DNA of 59,601 nucleotides from an uncultured Adlercreutzia sp. (GCF_958431955.1 NZ_CAUASN010000018.1:1-59601), one strand, 5' to 3'; counted from the first letter of the stretch, positions 15,456 through 23,943 are shown. Translations and numbers: made by a program. Notes: generated from the letters alone by a model not told the origin.

Positions 15456-16997
15456 CTACCGCTCGTCCTCAGGCAGCTCCAACGACTCAATGCAGTCGAT
15501 CATCTCCTGGCGATCCCCCACGCCGAGTTTCTGGTAGATGCGAGTGATATGGGTCTTCACCGTTCCGCGCGAGAGATAGAGGCGCTCGGCGATGTGGGGG
15601 ACGCTGCGGCCGCGCACCACGAGACTCAGGACCTCTGCCTCGCGGGGCGAGAGCCCATAGAGGCGAATCGCCTCCTCGCACTGACGTGCGAAGTAAAGGG
15701 CCTCGGCGTGGGGATAGACGACGTCCGGGTTCAGCCGCCCGCGCTCCAGAATGTTCCCCCGGTCGAACACGAGCACCACCGCGAGGACCAGAACGCACGC
15801 CGCCACAAGAACGTACAGGGTCGTGTTGCCACCGCGAGCACCGAGCTGCCCGAGGGCTGCCATGAGTCCCAAGGCCACCATGGGAACGAAGCTCTCCAGG
15901 GCGCGGTACCAGCCGAAGGCCGCGCCCGCCCGCACGCCGCTCTGGCGGCAGGCCGTCGCCACCATGACGAAGCAGAACAAATCGAAGCACGTGAACCCCA
16001 CCGACACGACGGCCGCCCCCACGCCACGGAACCCCTCGAACGCGGCCACGAGCAGCAGCCCCACCATGACGAGGGGCAGCACCAGCTTGTACACATAGCG
16101 ATAGGAGACGACTCCCTCGAAAACGCAGGAGGCGACGAGCAGGCAGGCCATAACGGCGAAGGCCGCACCCGCGACGACGGAACCGGGAAAGGCCGCCGAC
16201 AGACCCGCCTGCGCCCCGAGGATCATGACCCACGTCACGATGCCGAACAGCGTGAAGACGAGCAGCAGGCGCCAGACCGACGAGAGGAAGCGGCTCACCC
16301 CGTCATGCGACCCCGATGCGGCAGGCGGGGTCTCCCCACAATCGGGAGGGACCTCGCCCTGCGTAGGCCGCAGTGCGCCCTCCCCCGCCGCGCATCCGCC
16401 CGTCGCTCGAAAGCACAAGCCCATCGAGAGCGGCAGAAGCAGCGCGAACAGCCCACACTGCAAGAACCCGCGCGTCGCGCCGATGACGAGGAAGGCCAGC
16501 GTCGCCACGCAGAAGGCGGCCAGGGCCCGCTGGGTGAGCGCTGAACCCTCCAGCTCGCTGAAGCGCATCCCCCAGGCGACGATCACGAAGGCCGCGCACA
16601 CCCGTGTTGCCCCCTTGTATGCAAGTGAGGCCTCGGACGAGCCCGCCAGTCCGACCGACCACAAGACCCAGGCTCCGAGCACCGCTGCAGCCGCCGCCAC
16701 GGCAGCAGCGAAGGCCAGGGCGAAGAAGGATCGGAATCGGGAGAGCAGCACGGCGATGGCGATGTAGCTCCCCACGTTGCAGACCGACGAGACGACCGTG
16801 GACACCTCGATGCCAGGCCCTCCGCCCGAGCCCACAAGCGGCGGAGCGAAGATATCCACCAAGTTCCACGCGTAGAACGCCGCCAAGCCGAAAATATAGA
16901 TGAACGACGTTTTGTCGGAGAAAATGCCCGATAAACCGTGTCCTACTTTTTGGCAGACACGGCCCAAGCCATATTTGGCCGTTTGGTCAGATGACAT
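15456..16997 (-). CDS. LuxR-type regulator with polytopic membrane domain
   Basis: A 513-aa regulator of the same architecture as the one at 10992-12524, but only distantly similar. A polytopic hydrophobic domain begins at about residue 30 (FIYIFGLAAFYAWNLVDIFAPPL is the usual first helix) and ends near residue 400. It is followed by a LuxR helix-turn-helix: LSPREAEVLSLVVRGRSVP, then LYLSRGTVKTHITRIYQKLG. The ATG follows GGAGGGACC. It is transcribed divergently from the FAD reductase at 17144 across a 146-bp gap, which suggests that it regulates that gene. Confidence 0.88.
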   Translation of the reverse strand: MSSDQTAKYGLGRVCQKVGHGLSGIFSDKTSFIYIFGLAAFYAWNLVDIFAPPLVGSGGGPGIEVSTVVSSVCNVGSYIAIAVLLSRFRSFFALAFAAAVAAAAAVLGAWVLWSVGLAGSSEASLAYKGATRVCAAFVIVAWGMRFSELEGSALTQRALAAFCVATLAFLVIGATRGFLQCGLFALLLPLSMGLCFRATGGCAAGEGALRPTQGEVPPDCGETPPAASGSHDGVSRFLSSVWRLLLVFTLFGIVTWVMILGAQAGLSAAFPGSVVAGAAFAVMACLLVASCVFEGVVSYRYVYKLVLPLVMVGLLLVAAFEGFRGVGAAVVSVGFTCFDLFCFVMVATACRQSGVRAGAAFGWYRALESFVPMVALGLMAALGQLGARGGNTTLYVLVAACVLVLAVVLVFDRGNILERGRLNPDVVYPHAEALYFARQCEEAIRLYGLSPREAEVLSLVVRGRSVPHIAERLYLSRGTVKTHITRIYQKLGVGDRQEMIDCIESLELPEDER

Positions 16998-17143
16998 GGT
17001 CCCTCCATTCCCTTAGCCTCGTCCATGCCCGGTGCAACGGGCGCGGCGGCCGGGAGCAGACGCCGTGCGGAAGATGCAAATCGCAAGTATAGCGCAGAAG
17101 TCCCCGGCCGCCTGACGGAGAAACCTACCTTGAGGAGGGCACT
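16998..17143. promoter_or_regulatory. Divergent control region of regulator and reductase
   Basis: A 146-bp gap between divergent genes. A possible -10, TATAGC at 17088-17093 on the plus strand, and GGAGGG before 17144 are visible. It has no copy of the TTACCCC palindrome found before the other reductase operon. Confidence 0.4.
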
Positions 17144-18784
17144 ATGGAGAAGAACCTTTCACGGCGCGGCTTCATCGGACTGGGAGCGCTCGGGGCCGCT
17201 GCGGCCGCATCGCTTACCGCCTGCGCGCCGCGAACGCCCGGCAAACCCGACACCGAGGCCTCCGAGCTCGCGAGCACGGCCGCCGACGGTGGCGAGACGA
17301 CCATCCCCAATACCGGTAACTTGGAGTTCTTCCCGCCGAACGGCGCCGAGGTGGCCTATATCGCCGAGCCCATCTCCGACGACGACGTCGTCGAGACCCT
17401 TTCATGCGACGTCGCCATCTGCGGAGCGGGCATGTCGGGCGTGGCCGCCGCCGCTTCCGCGGCCGAGAACGGGCTGTCAGTGGTGCTCCTGGAGAAGGGC
17501 ACGACCTTTGCCGCCCGCGGCACGGAGGTCGCGGCCTTCGGCGACCGGGCCCATGCGGAGGCGGACATCGTGCTGAGCGCCCGCGACTTCATGAACGACG
17601 GCCTCGCAACCGCCCACTTCCGCTGCGACCGCTCCGTCTGGGAGCGTTGGTGCGAGCGCTCGGGCGAAGCGCTGGACTGGGCCATGGACACCGTCGGCGA
17701 TGCCTGCGGCTCCTTCACGGTGAAAGGCGGCAACACCGAGTTCTGCGGCGTCACCACCTGGGGCTCGGGCGTGCGCATCGAAAAGGGCATCGCTTCGTTC
17801 GTGGAGATGCTCCTCAGCATCGCCGAGAGCCAGGGTGCCGACATTCGCTACAACACGCCGGCCGTGCAGCTGGCCGTCCAGGACGGGAAAGTGACGGGCG
17901 TCTACGCGAAGGGCGCCGACGGCATCATCAAGATCGAGGCCGCGAAGGGCGTCGTGCTCGCCACCGGTGGCTACGAGTTCAACTGGGACATGCTTACCCA
18001 GCGCATCCGCCCACGCGACCTGGCGGTGTACGCCTGGATCAACCCGACGATCACCAATACGGGCGACGGCATCCTCATGGGGCTTGCCGCGGGTGCTGCC
18101 GAGGACGACTGGCCGCACATCCTCATGAACGACCCCGCCGGCGCCAAGACGGGCAGCCGCGCGAACGGCGCCATGCTCGCCTTCCTGCGCGTGAACGAGA
18201 ACGGCGAGCGCTTCGTGAACGAGAACCTCTCCTTCGAGTACATGAGCAACGCCATCATGTACCAGCCGGGCGCCCATGACTTCGTGCTGCTCTCGGGCAC
18301 CGATATCCTCGCGTCCCTCGAGAAGGCCAAGGGCGGCGCCCCCTGGACGCCCGAGGACATGTACGACTCCATCAAGGACGTCCTCGTGGAGGCGCCGACC
18401 CTGGACGAGCTGGCCGAGAAGTGCGGCATCAACGCCACCAACCTCGCCCAGACGGTGGCGCGCTACAACGAGCTGTGCGCCAGCGGCGAGGATACCGATT
18501 TCGGGAAGAAGCCCGGCGACCTCATTCCCCTCGAGGAGGGGCCGTACTACGCCATCGAGGAGAGCGGCTGCTGCCTGGTCACGGTGAACGGCCTGCGCAT
18601 CGACGCTGACTCCCGCGTGCTGACGGGCTCGGGCGCGCCCATCGAGGGGCTCTACGCCCTCGGCAACACCTCCGGCAGCATGTTCAACGGCACCTACCCC
18701 CACCACATGAGCGCCGTCAGTCACGGACGCTGCCTAACCTTCGGCTACCTAGTCGGCCGTCGCCTCGCCGGCCTGGAGGCCTAA
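17144..18784 (+). CDS. Tat-exported FAD-dependent reductase (fumarate reductase family)
   Basis: A 546-aa exported flavoprotein. The Tat motif is LSRRGFIGLG (residues 5-14), followed by a hydrophobic stretch and LTAC (C27), a lipobox. The FAD fold begins at about residue 88 (CDVAICGAGMSGVAAAASAAENG). Family motifs are GVVLATGGYEFN, the active-site loop RVNENGERFVNENLSFEY, and the C-terminal GLYALGNTSGSMFNGTYPHH. No haem motif and no cytochrome gene are adjacent, so electrons must come from a partner elsewhere, unlike the 8361-10773 pair. The substrate is unknown. GAGGAGGG precedes the ATG. The divergent LuxR regulator upstream is the likely controller. Confidence 0.9.
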   Translation: MEKNLSRRGFIGLGALGAAAAASLTACAPRTPGKPDTEASELASTAADGGETTIPNTGNLEFFPPNGAEVAYIAEPISDDDVVETLSCDVAICGAGMSGVAAAASAAENGLSVVLLEKGTTFAARGTEVAAFGDRAHAEADIVLSARDFMNDGLATAHFRCDRSVWERWCERSGEALDWAMDTVGDACGSFTVKGGNTEFCGVTTWGSGVRIEKGIASFVEMLLSIAESQGADIRYNTPAVQLAVQDGKVTGVYAKGADGIIKIEAAKGVVLATGGYEFNWDMLTQRIRPRDLAVYAWINPTITNTGDGILMGLAAGAAEDDWPHILMNDPAGAKTGSRANGAMLAFLRVNENGERFVNENLSFEYMSNAIMYQPGAHDFVLLSGTDILASLEKAKGGAPWTPEDMYDSIKDVLVEAPTLDELAEKCGINATNLAQTVARYNELCASGEDTDFGKKPGDLIPLEEGPYYAIEESGCCLVTVNGLRIDADSRVLTGSGAPIEGLYALGNTSGSMFNGTYPHHMSAVSHGRCLTFGYLVGRRLAGLEA

Positions 18785-18814
18785 GGCTCGCATCAAACCC
18801 CACACGCCCTCCCC

Positions 18815-18840
18815 CGCGCGCTCCCGTCAGGGAGCGCGCG
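18815..18840 (+). terminator. Terminator after the FAD reductase
   Basis: A perfect 11-bp GC-rich stem with a GTCA tetraloop, 30 bp after the reductase stop. There is only a weak T content afterwards. Confidence 0.65.
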
Positions 18841-18936
18841 TGCTTGCAGATCCCGAGAGGGTCCACAAGGGCAGATTCCGCTCTCGACAGAGCCGCTTTG
18901 CAATGCCTGCTGCCACCAAGGAGCCGGTACTCCCCC

Positions 18937-19836
18937 TCAAGACGAGAACGTCACGATGAAGCGGTCGCCCTCGATGGACGGCCGCAGGTGCAACCCCATG
19001 GCATCGGCCAAGCTGCGGGCCGTGGCAAGGCCGAGCCCGCTGCCGCCGGCGCGGCGGGACGGGTCGCCGCGATAGAAGCGCTCCCCCAGGCGGCTCGCAT
19101 CCAGAACATCCAGATCCTCGGCCGCGTTGGAAACCATCAGGGAGAAGCCGCTCGCCCCGGACTCGGCCGCCCCGGACTCGGCCGCGCGCAGCTCGACAGC
19201 GGGCGCGGCGCTCCCGTGGCGCAGGCAGTTCGCGAGCAGGTTCTCCACGATACGGCGCACAGCCTCGCCATCGGCCTCAACCACGCCCTCCGCCAGCGAT
19301 ACCGCCGGCTGCCACCCGCGCTCGGCGAAGGCGGGATAAAGCGCCGCCAGCACGCTCGATACCACTTCGGCCACATCCACGGGCTCCTGCGCAAGCGCGC
19401 GGGAGCCGTCGCCGGCCTTGGCGTACTCGAAGAGCGCATCCACGAGTCCCCGCATCGCACCCAGGCGCTCGGCAGCGGCCGCCACGCATTCGTCGCGCTC
19501 GGCATCGTCGTCGGCCACGGCGTACAGCTGAAGAAAGCCCTGGGCGCCCGCGAGCGGCGTGCGCACATCGTGGGAGAACGAGGCCAGGTTCTCCTGCAGC
19601 ACGCGCCGCTCCTCGGCGGCCTGGCGCCGGACGTCGTCGGCCTCATCGATGAGCCCGTTGGCCTCACGGGCCAATGCACAGGCGCCGGCTGTGGGAAAGG
19701 CCAGCCGCACGCGCCGCCCCTCGTGGGAACGCTGGGCCAGCGACGCCGCCAAACCGCGCATCTGCCGCTCTGTGGCCGCCACGTAAACCACGAGCGTAAC
19801 AGCAAGCAGGACGCACAGCACTCCGAGCCAGATCAT
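18937..19836 (-). CDS. Sensor histidine kinase without an extracytoplasmic domain
   Basis: A 299-aa kinase. It has one N-terminal membrane helix (about 2-20), a short linker, the dimerisation domain with SHDVRTPL (phospho-acceptor H89), and a catalytic ATPase domain with NLLANCLRHG (N-box) and GGSGLGLATARSLADA (G-box). With no external loop it is likely an intramembrane-sensing kinase that reads the activity of a transporter, as in BceS-like or lantibiotic-immunity systems; this is inference. It follows the ABC permease by 28 bp, and AAAGGAG precedes its ATG. The likely partner regulator is at 21898-22623, on the other side of the ABC genes. A 15-bp tandem duplication at 19154-19183 encodes AESGAAESGA. 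Confidence 0.88.
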   Translation of the reverse strand: MIWLGVLCVLLAVTLVVYVAATERQMRGLAASLAQRSHEGRRVRLAFPTAGACALAREANGLIDEADDVRRQAAEERRVLQENLASFSHDVRTPLAGAQGFLQLYAVADDDAERDECVAAAAERLGAMRGLVDALFEYAKAGDGSRALAQEPVDVAEVVSSVLAALYPAFAERGWQPAVSLAEGVVEADGEAVRRIVENLLANCLRHGSAAPAVELRAAESGAAESGASGFSLMVSNAAEDLDVLDASRLGERFYRGDPSRRAGGSGLGLATARSLADAMGLHLRPSIEGDRFIVTFSS

Positions 19837-19864
19837 CGCAGCTCCTTTCCGCAGCCCATCGCCC

Positions 19865-20713
19865 TCAAAGCGCCCGTCGGCGTATCACCAGCAAGGCGAC
19901 ACTAAAAGCCCCCGCAGCCAACAACGCCACCGGCGCGATGTCGCCAGCCACCGGCGTGCAGCCCTCTCCCATCATCCACTGCAGCTGGGCGGCCGGCAGC
20001 CACGTGGGCACCATGGCCGCCGTCTCAAAGAACGCCGACGACACCTCGGCCGCTGCGAACAACTCGGGCAATCCAATGGCCACCCCTAGCTGGCTCGCGA
20101 TCACATACAGGTTCATCAGCAGCACCTCTGCCTGGCCCGTGGCCAGAAGCAGCATTGCAATCACCGTAAGCGCGACCCGCTTCGTCGCCGCCGCCGCGGC
20201 CACTGTCAGCAACCCGTATACCTCCACGATCAGCACCAACTGCAGCGCCCAACGCAGGGTACGCCCGGTTGGCAGACCCACATCCAGAAGAGGGAAACGG
20301 GGAATGACCGCGTAAACCGCCACCAGGCCGACGAGCACGAACAGCACGGTCAGCAGCGCCACCGTCACCGCCGAGGCCAGCGCGAGGTCGCATCGCGAAG
20401 ACGGCCCGACCACGAACGATCGGCAGGTTCCCGTGCGGAACCCCTCGCCGAAAAACACCGCCACGAACAGGAGCACAAGCGGCACGAGAAAGTACATCAC
20501 CCCGCCTTCCCCCAAATAGCCCTCGGGATCAAGCGTCACCGTCACGTCTTCGTGGTAGACAAACGGAATGTTGCGGAAGCCCTCTTGCCCATGGTAGTTC
20601 TGCCCGATGGACACCATATCCCACACCATGACGACCGCAAACAGAACGAGAAACCCCCAGAACATCCGATTGTGCGCCAAGGAGTACCACTGAGCTCGCA
20701 GCAGATTAAGCAT
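19865..20713 (-). CDS. ABC-2 type transporter permease
   Basis: A 282-aa membrane protein with about six hydrophobic segments and a large loop after the first (MFWGFLVLFAVVMVWDM, then a segment around residues 35-65 predicted outside). Its size and layout resemble the permeases of lantibiotic-immunity (LanEG-like) and other ABC-2 exporters. The start is the ATG at 20713, with AGGGGGTGG upstream; it overlaps the ATPase gene end by 8 bp. A longer frame from 20776 lies inside the ATPase gene. The exported compound is unknown. Confidence 0.82.
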   Translation of the reverse strand: MLNLLRAQWYSLAHNRMFWGFLVLFAVVMVWDMVSIGQNYHGQEGFRNIPFVYHEDVTVTLDPEGYLGEGGVMYFLVPLVLLFVAVFFGEGFRTGTCRSFVVGPSSRCDLALASAVTVALLTVLFVLVGLVAVYAVIPRFPLLDVGLPTGRTLRWALQLVLIVEVYGLLTVAAAAATKRVALTVIAMLLLATGQAEVLLMNLYVIASQLGVAIGLPELFAAAEVSSAFFETAAMVPTWLPAAQLQWMMGEGCTPVAGDIAPVALLAAGAFSVALLVIRRRAL

Positions 20714-21650
20714 CGCTGCCACCCCCTTTCTCGGAGTCGGCACGTACCGCGCCCGCACCTCCCATGAGTTCCACAAAGTAGTCTTCGATGTCGCGGGCGT
20801 GAACGTACAGCCCGCTCACAGGTACCTCGGCCTCAAGCAGCGCGCGGCCCACCGCTTCGGCATCGGGGCCGACCACGCGGATGGCGTCGTCGGGCATCAC
20901 CGTAAAGGCGGCATTCGGAAACGCCCCTTCCAGCACCGCCAAAGCTCGCGGCGTCTCCGGTGTTTCCACGCAGAGATAGTCGGCGCAGGCATCTTCCACC
21001 TCCTGCGCGGTCATCTGAGCTACCAGGCGCCCCTCGCGCAGCACGCCGTAACGGGTGACCAGACGCTCCAGCTGGTCGAGCACATGCGAGCTCACGAGCA
21101 CGGCGCACCCTCGCTGCAAGGCGAGGTCGGCCAGCAGGCGCCGGACCTGGCGCACCCCTTCGGGGTCGAGGCCGTTGAACGGCTCGTCCAAAAGCAGCAC
21201 ATCCGGCCGCCCAATGAGAGCAAGCGCCAATCCGAGGCGCTGCTTCATACCGAGGGAATAGCCCTTGGCAACATTCCCAGCCACAGCCTCAAGCCCCACG
21301 GCCTCCATCACCTCGGCCACCGCCGCCTTGGGGTCGGGCAGCCCCTGGGCGAGCGCCCGCACCATCACGTTCTGAAACCCCGTGAGCCCGAGATTCACAG
21401 CGGGGTGCTCGATGAGGCAACCCAGATGCGCGCTCGTCTGGCACGGCCCAAGCACCTCACCACACACCGCCACCGTACCGTCCGTCGGGGCCAGGTAGCC
21501 CGCAAGCAGCTTCAGCAGCGTGGACTTGCCGGCCCCGTTGCGCCCCACAAGCCCGTAGATGTCGCCGGGCTCCACCGCCAGCGACACATCGTCCACCACA
21601 CGCCTTCCCCGGAATGCCCGGCTCACGTGCTCGCAACACAGCGCCTCCAT
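20706..21650 (-). CDS. ABC transporter ATP-binding protein
   Basis: A 314-aa ATPase. It has Walker A GLVGRNGAGKST, signature YSLGMKQRLGLALALIG (a degenerate LSGGQ, as in many ABC-2 exporters), Walker B VLLLDEPFNGLDPEG and the switch histidine in VSSHVLDQLE. Residues 220-314 form the extra C-terminal region seen in BcrA/CcmA-type drug or bacteriocin exporter ATPases. I start it at the ATG at 21650 after AAAGGGTGAG. It is the first gene of the ATPase-permease-kinase operon and lies directly downstream, on the minus strand, of the inverted-repeat-flanked promoter at 21791-21896. Confidence 0.92.
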   Translation of the reverse strand: MEALCCEHVSRAFRGRRVVDDVSLAVEPGDIYGLVGRNGAGKSTLLKLLAGYLAPTDGTVAVCGEVLGPCQTSAHLGCLIEHPAVNLGLTGFQNVMVRALAQGLPDPKAAVAEVMEAVGLEAVAGNVAKGYSLGMKQRLGLALALIGRPDVLLLDEPFNGLDPEGVRQVRRLLADLALQRGCAVLVSSHVLDQLERLVTRYGVLREGRLVAQMTAQEVEDACADYLCVETPETPRALAVLEGAFPNAAFTVMPDDAIRVVGPDAEAVGRALLEAEVPVSGLYVHARDIEDYFVELMGGAGAVRADSEKGGGSDA

Positions 21651-21790
21651 AGGCTCACCCTTTCTCTTGGCTACCGATTTCCCCTCCATCTTAGGAAGCC
21701 CGTTTTCAGGAACCGGCCAGAAAGTTCCAAGAAAGGGACAAGAACGAGGGGGCATCCGCAGTCCCCGCAACGATGCCCTCGCGGCTGCTC

Positions 21791-21896
21791 GTTGGAAAAC
21801 GTTGGTTTCTTGCCACGACCCTGACCTGCGATTATAGTACGTATAGCCTGGTCATCCTACGTGTTTTGATTTGGCAAGAATTCAACGTTTTCCAAC
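21791..21896. repeat. Inverted repeat pair flanking a promoter (candidate invertible switch)
   Basis: Arms 21791-21815 and 21872-21896 are inverted copies identical at 23 of 25 positions, separated by 56 bp. In the present orientation the plus strand carries TTGCCA (21810-21815, inside the left arm), 17 bp, then TATAGT (21833-21838), a near-consensus promoter pointing away from the ABC operon. The other arm carries the same TTGCCA in mirror orientation, so inversion of the 56-bp core would place this -10 at the same distance from it, pointing toward the ABC/kinase genes. Each arm also has GTTGG-type repeats 10 bp apart, so it could instead be a response-regulator binding site. A minus-strand TATAAT at 21836-21831 overlaps. 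Confidence 0.6.
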
Positions 21897-21897
21897 A

Positions 21898-22623
21898 TCA
21901 CAGCTCGCGCAGCTTGAAGCCGACGCCCCAGACGGTCTCTACGTAGTCGTCGGTGCCGGAGGGGCGCAGCTTGGCGCGGATGTTGCCGATATGGGTGGCC
22001 ACGGTCTTGTCCTCCAAAGCCGCCGCATCTCCGCCCGCAGCCGCCGACAACGCGCGCTTGGTGTGCACCCGGCGCGGTGCGGCCATGAGGGCGCGCATGA
22101 TCTCGAACTCCGTGCGTGTGAGGCGCACCGGCGTACCAGCCGCCGCGAAGGTGCGGGCATCCTCATCTAGCTCCCAGGCGCCGAAGTGCAGAAGGGAGGC
22201 GCCCGCTCCCCCATCGCAATCGGCATCCGCGCCAGCGCCGCCCGCAAATGCCCCGCTGCGGCGCAGTACCGCCTCGCATCGGGCGAGCAGCTCTTCCAAA
22301 TCGAAAGGCTTCGTGAGATAGTCGTCGGCCCCGATGCGCAGCAGGTCGACCCGGTCGGCCACGGCAGTTCGCGCCGAAAGCACCAGGGCGGGAATACCTC
22401 GCTCACGAGCAGCGGCCACCACCGCCTCCCCCGACGCACCGGGCAGCATAAGGTCGGTGACGACTAGGTCGAAGGCCGCGCCGCCTTCCAGACGCATCAG
22501 CCCCTCGCTGCCCGAGAAGGCCGCCGTACACGCCGCGCCGGCCTTGCCCAGATACGAGCAGACGACGCGGTTGATGGCCGCGTCGTCTTCCACCACGAGA
22601 ATGCGGGCACCCTGGATCGTCAC
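21898..22623 (-). CDS. OmpR-family response regulator
   Basis: A 241-aa two-domain regulator. The receiver domain has the acidic pocket VVEDD, the phospho-acceptor D57 in VVTDLMLPG, and LTKPF with the conserved lysine. A Gly/Ala/Asp-rich linker (about 130-150) leads to a winged-helix DNA-binding domain (RLTRTEFEIMRALMAAP ... VETVWGVGFKLREL). I take the GTG at 22623 as start because similarity begins at ARILVVEDD and the pepP stop is 2 bp upstream; the ribosome site is weak, so coupling to pepP is likely. It probably pairs with the histidine kinase at 18937-19836, with the ABC genes as targets. That pairing is inference. Confidence 0.88.
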   Translation of the reverse strand: MTIQGARILVVEDDAAINRVVCSYLGKAGAACTAAFSGSEGLMRLEGGAAFDLVVTDLMLPGASGEAVVAAARERGIPALVLSARTAVADRVDLLRIGADDYLTKPFDLEELLARCEAVLRRSGAFAGGAGADADCDGGAGASLLHFGAWELDEDARTFAAAGTPVRLTRTEFEIMRALMAAPRRVHTKRALSAAAGGDAAALEDKTVATHIGNIRAKLRPSGTDDYVETVWGVGFKLREL

Positions 22624-22625
22624 GC

Positions 22626-23774
22626 TTAGACGACCACCATGTCGTGGGTGGAGTTCGTGAACACCTCGAAGCCGTCGTCGGTCACCACGCCGAAGTCCTC
22701 CAGGCGCATGCCGAACTTGCCCGGAAGGTAGATGCCCGGCTCCACCGTGACCACGTTGCCCTCTACGAGCGGCTCGGGGTTGCGCGGCGAGAGCACCGGC
22801 TCCTCGTGGATGTCGAGCCCCACGCCGTGGCCGAGCCCGTGGCCCATGGCGCCGGCGAACCCGCCCTCGGCCAGAACCTCCTCGGCCCGCTCGTGGGCCT
22901 CTTTGCCCGTCACGCCCGGCGCGAGCATGGCCTCCACGGCCTCGTTGGCGGCGCGCACCGCGTCCCACGCCGACCGCATCTGTCCCTCGGGCTCGCCGAG
23001 GAACACCGTGCGCGTCATGTCCGAGCAGTAGCCGTAGGACTTCGCACCGAAGTCGAGCACCACGCACTGGCCGGCCTCGAGCAGCGTCGCGCCCGCCACC
23101 GCATGGGGGTTCGCGGCGTTCTCGCCGGTGGCCACGATGGTGGCGAAGGCGAGTCCCTGGGCGCCGTGGCGCAGCATCCACTCGTCCAGCTCCAGTTGCA
23201 CCTCGCGCTCGGCCATGCCCGGCCGCATGAACTCCACGATGTGGGAGAAGGCGGCATCGGTGATGGACTGGGCCCCCTTCATGCGGGCCACCTCGTAGCG
23301 CTCCTTCACCGAGCGCAGACGGCGCACCACGCCGTCGGTCTCGCCGATGGAGAACTCGGGCGGGAAGGCCTTCTGCAGGGCGCGGTACTCGGCCAAGGTG
23401 ATAGTGTCCTCGATCTGCAGCTGGGCCCCGGGCATCCCGTGCAGCCACGAGCCGTTCCACTGGCGCGCCACGAAGCTCGCGTGGCTCTCGCGCGTGTCGT
23501 CCACCCGCACCGGCGTGCGCCGCGCCGCCTGCTCGCAGGCCTTGGCGTAGCGCGAGTCGGTGTGCAGCACCACGCGGTCGGGCGCCACGTAGAGGGCGTG
23601 GGCGTCCTCGTCGTCGAATACGTCGTCGAAGGCGGTGAGCCAGCGGATGTTCGAGGTGTCGCGCACCACCATGGGCGAGGGCCGCCCGTCGCGCAGCTGG
23701 TTCATGGTGCGCAGAAGCTGGCCGATATGCCACTCGCAGGCTACCGGGTTGTGCAGTTCGTCGAAGACGGTCAT
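22626..23774 (-). CDS. pepP: Xaa-Pro aminopeptidase
   Basis: A metallopeptidase of 382 aa that removes N-terminal residues preceding proline. The creatinase-like N-domain covers residues 1-150. The pita-bread catalytic domain has all metal ligands: D in VVLDFGAKSYG, D in CSDMTRTVF, H in GHGLGHGVGLDIHEEP, E in TVEPGIYLPG and E in MRLEDFGVV. The ATG at 23774 (MTVFDELHNP) is preceded by AAAGGCAC; an ATG five codons upstream is less well placed. In Firmicutes pepP follows aroQ and precedes efp; the left neighbour here is instead a response regulator. Confidence 0.93.
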   Translation of the reverse strand: MTVFDELHNPVACEWHIGQLLRTMNQLRDGRPSPMVVRDTSNIRWLTAFDDVFDDEDAHALYVAPDRVVLHTDSRYAKACEQAARRTPVRVDDTRESHASFVARQWNGSWLHGMPGAQLQIEDTITLAEYRALQKAFPPEFSIGETDGVVRRLRSVKERYEVARMKGAQSITDAAFSHIVEFMRPGMAEREVQLELDEWMLRHGAQGLAFATIVATGENAANPHAVAGATLLEAGQCVVLDFGAKSYGYCSDMTRTVFLGEPEGQMRSAWDAVRAANEAVEAMLAPGVTGKEAHERAEEVLAEGGFAGAMGHGLGHGVGLDIHEEPVLSPRNPEPLVEGNVVTVEPGIYLPGKFGMRLEDFGVVTDDGFEVFTNSTHDMVVV

Positions 23775-23802
23775 AGGTGTGCCTTTCATCTCATCGTCCG
23801 GC

Positions 23803-23916
23803 CGCGGGAGCGGCGGGACGTCCCGTGCTCAAGCAATGGCTCGCTCGGCGGAAATGTCCACTGGACATTTCCGTTCGCTGCGCAACCTGCGCGCGGGACG
23901 CCCCGCCGCTCCCGCG
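23803..23916. repeat. Composite palindromic intergenic element
   Basis: Outer arms 23803-23825 and 23894-23916 pair at 22 of 23 positions. In the centre is a 25-bp perfect palindrome (23849-23873; 12-bp arms CGGAAATGTCCA and its complement around one C). The whole 114 bp can fold into one long interrupted hairpin. It fills the gap between aroQ and pepP. It looks like a REP/MITE-type repeat element; no second copy is seen in this window. Confidence 0.6.
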
Positions 23917-23943
23917 TCCTCCATGATCGCAGCTTGCAGGCTC

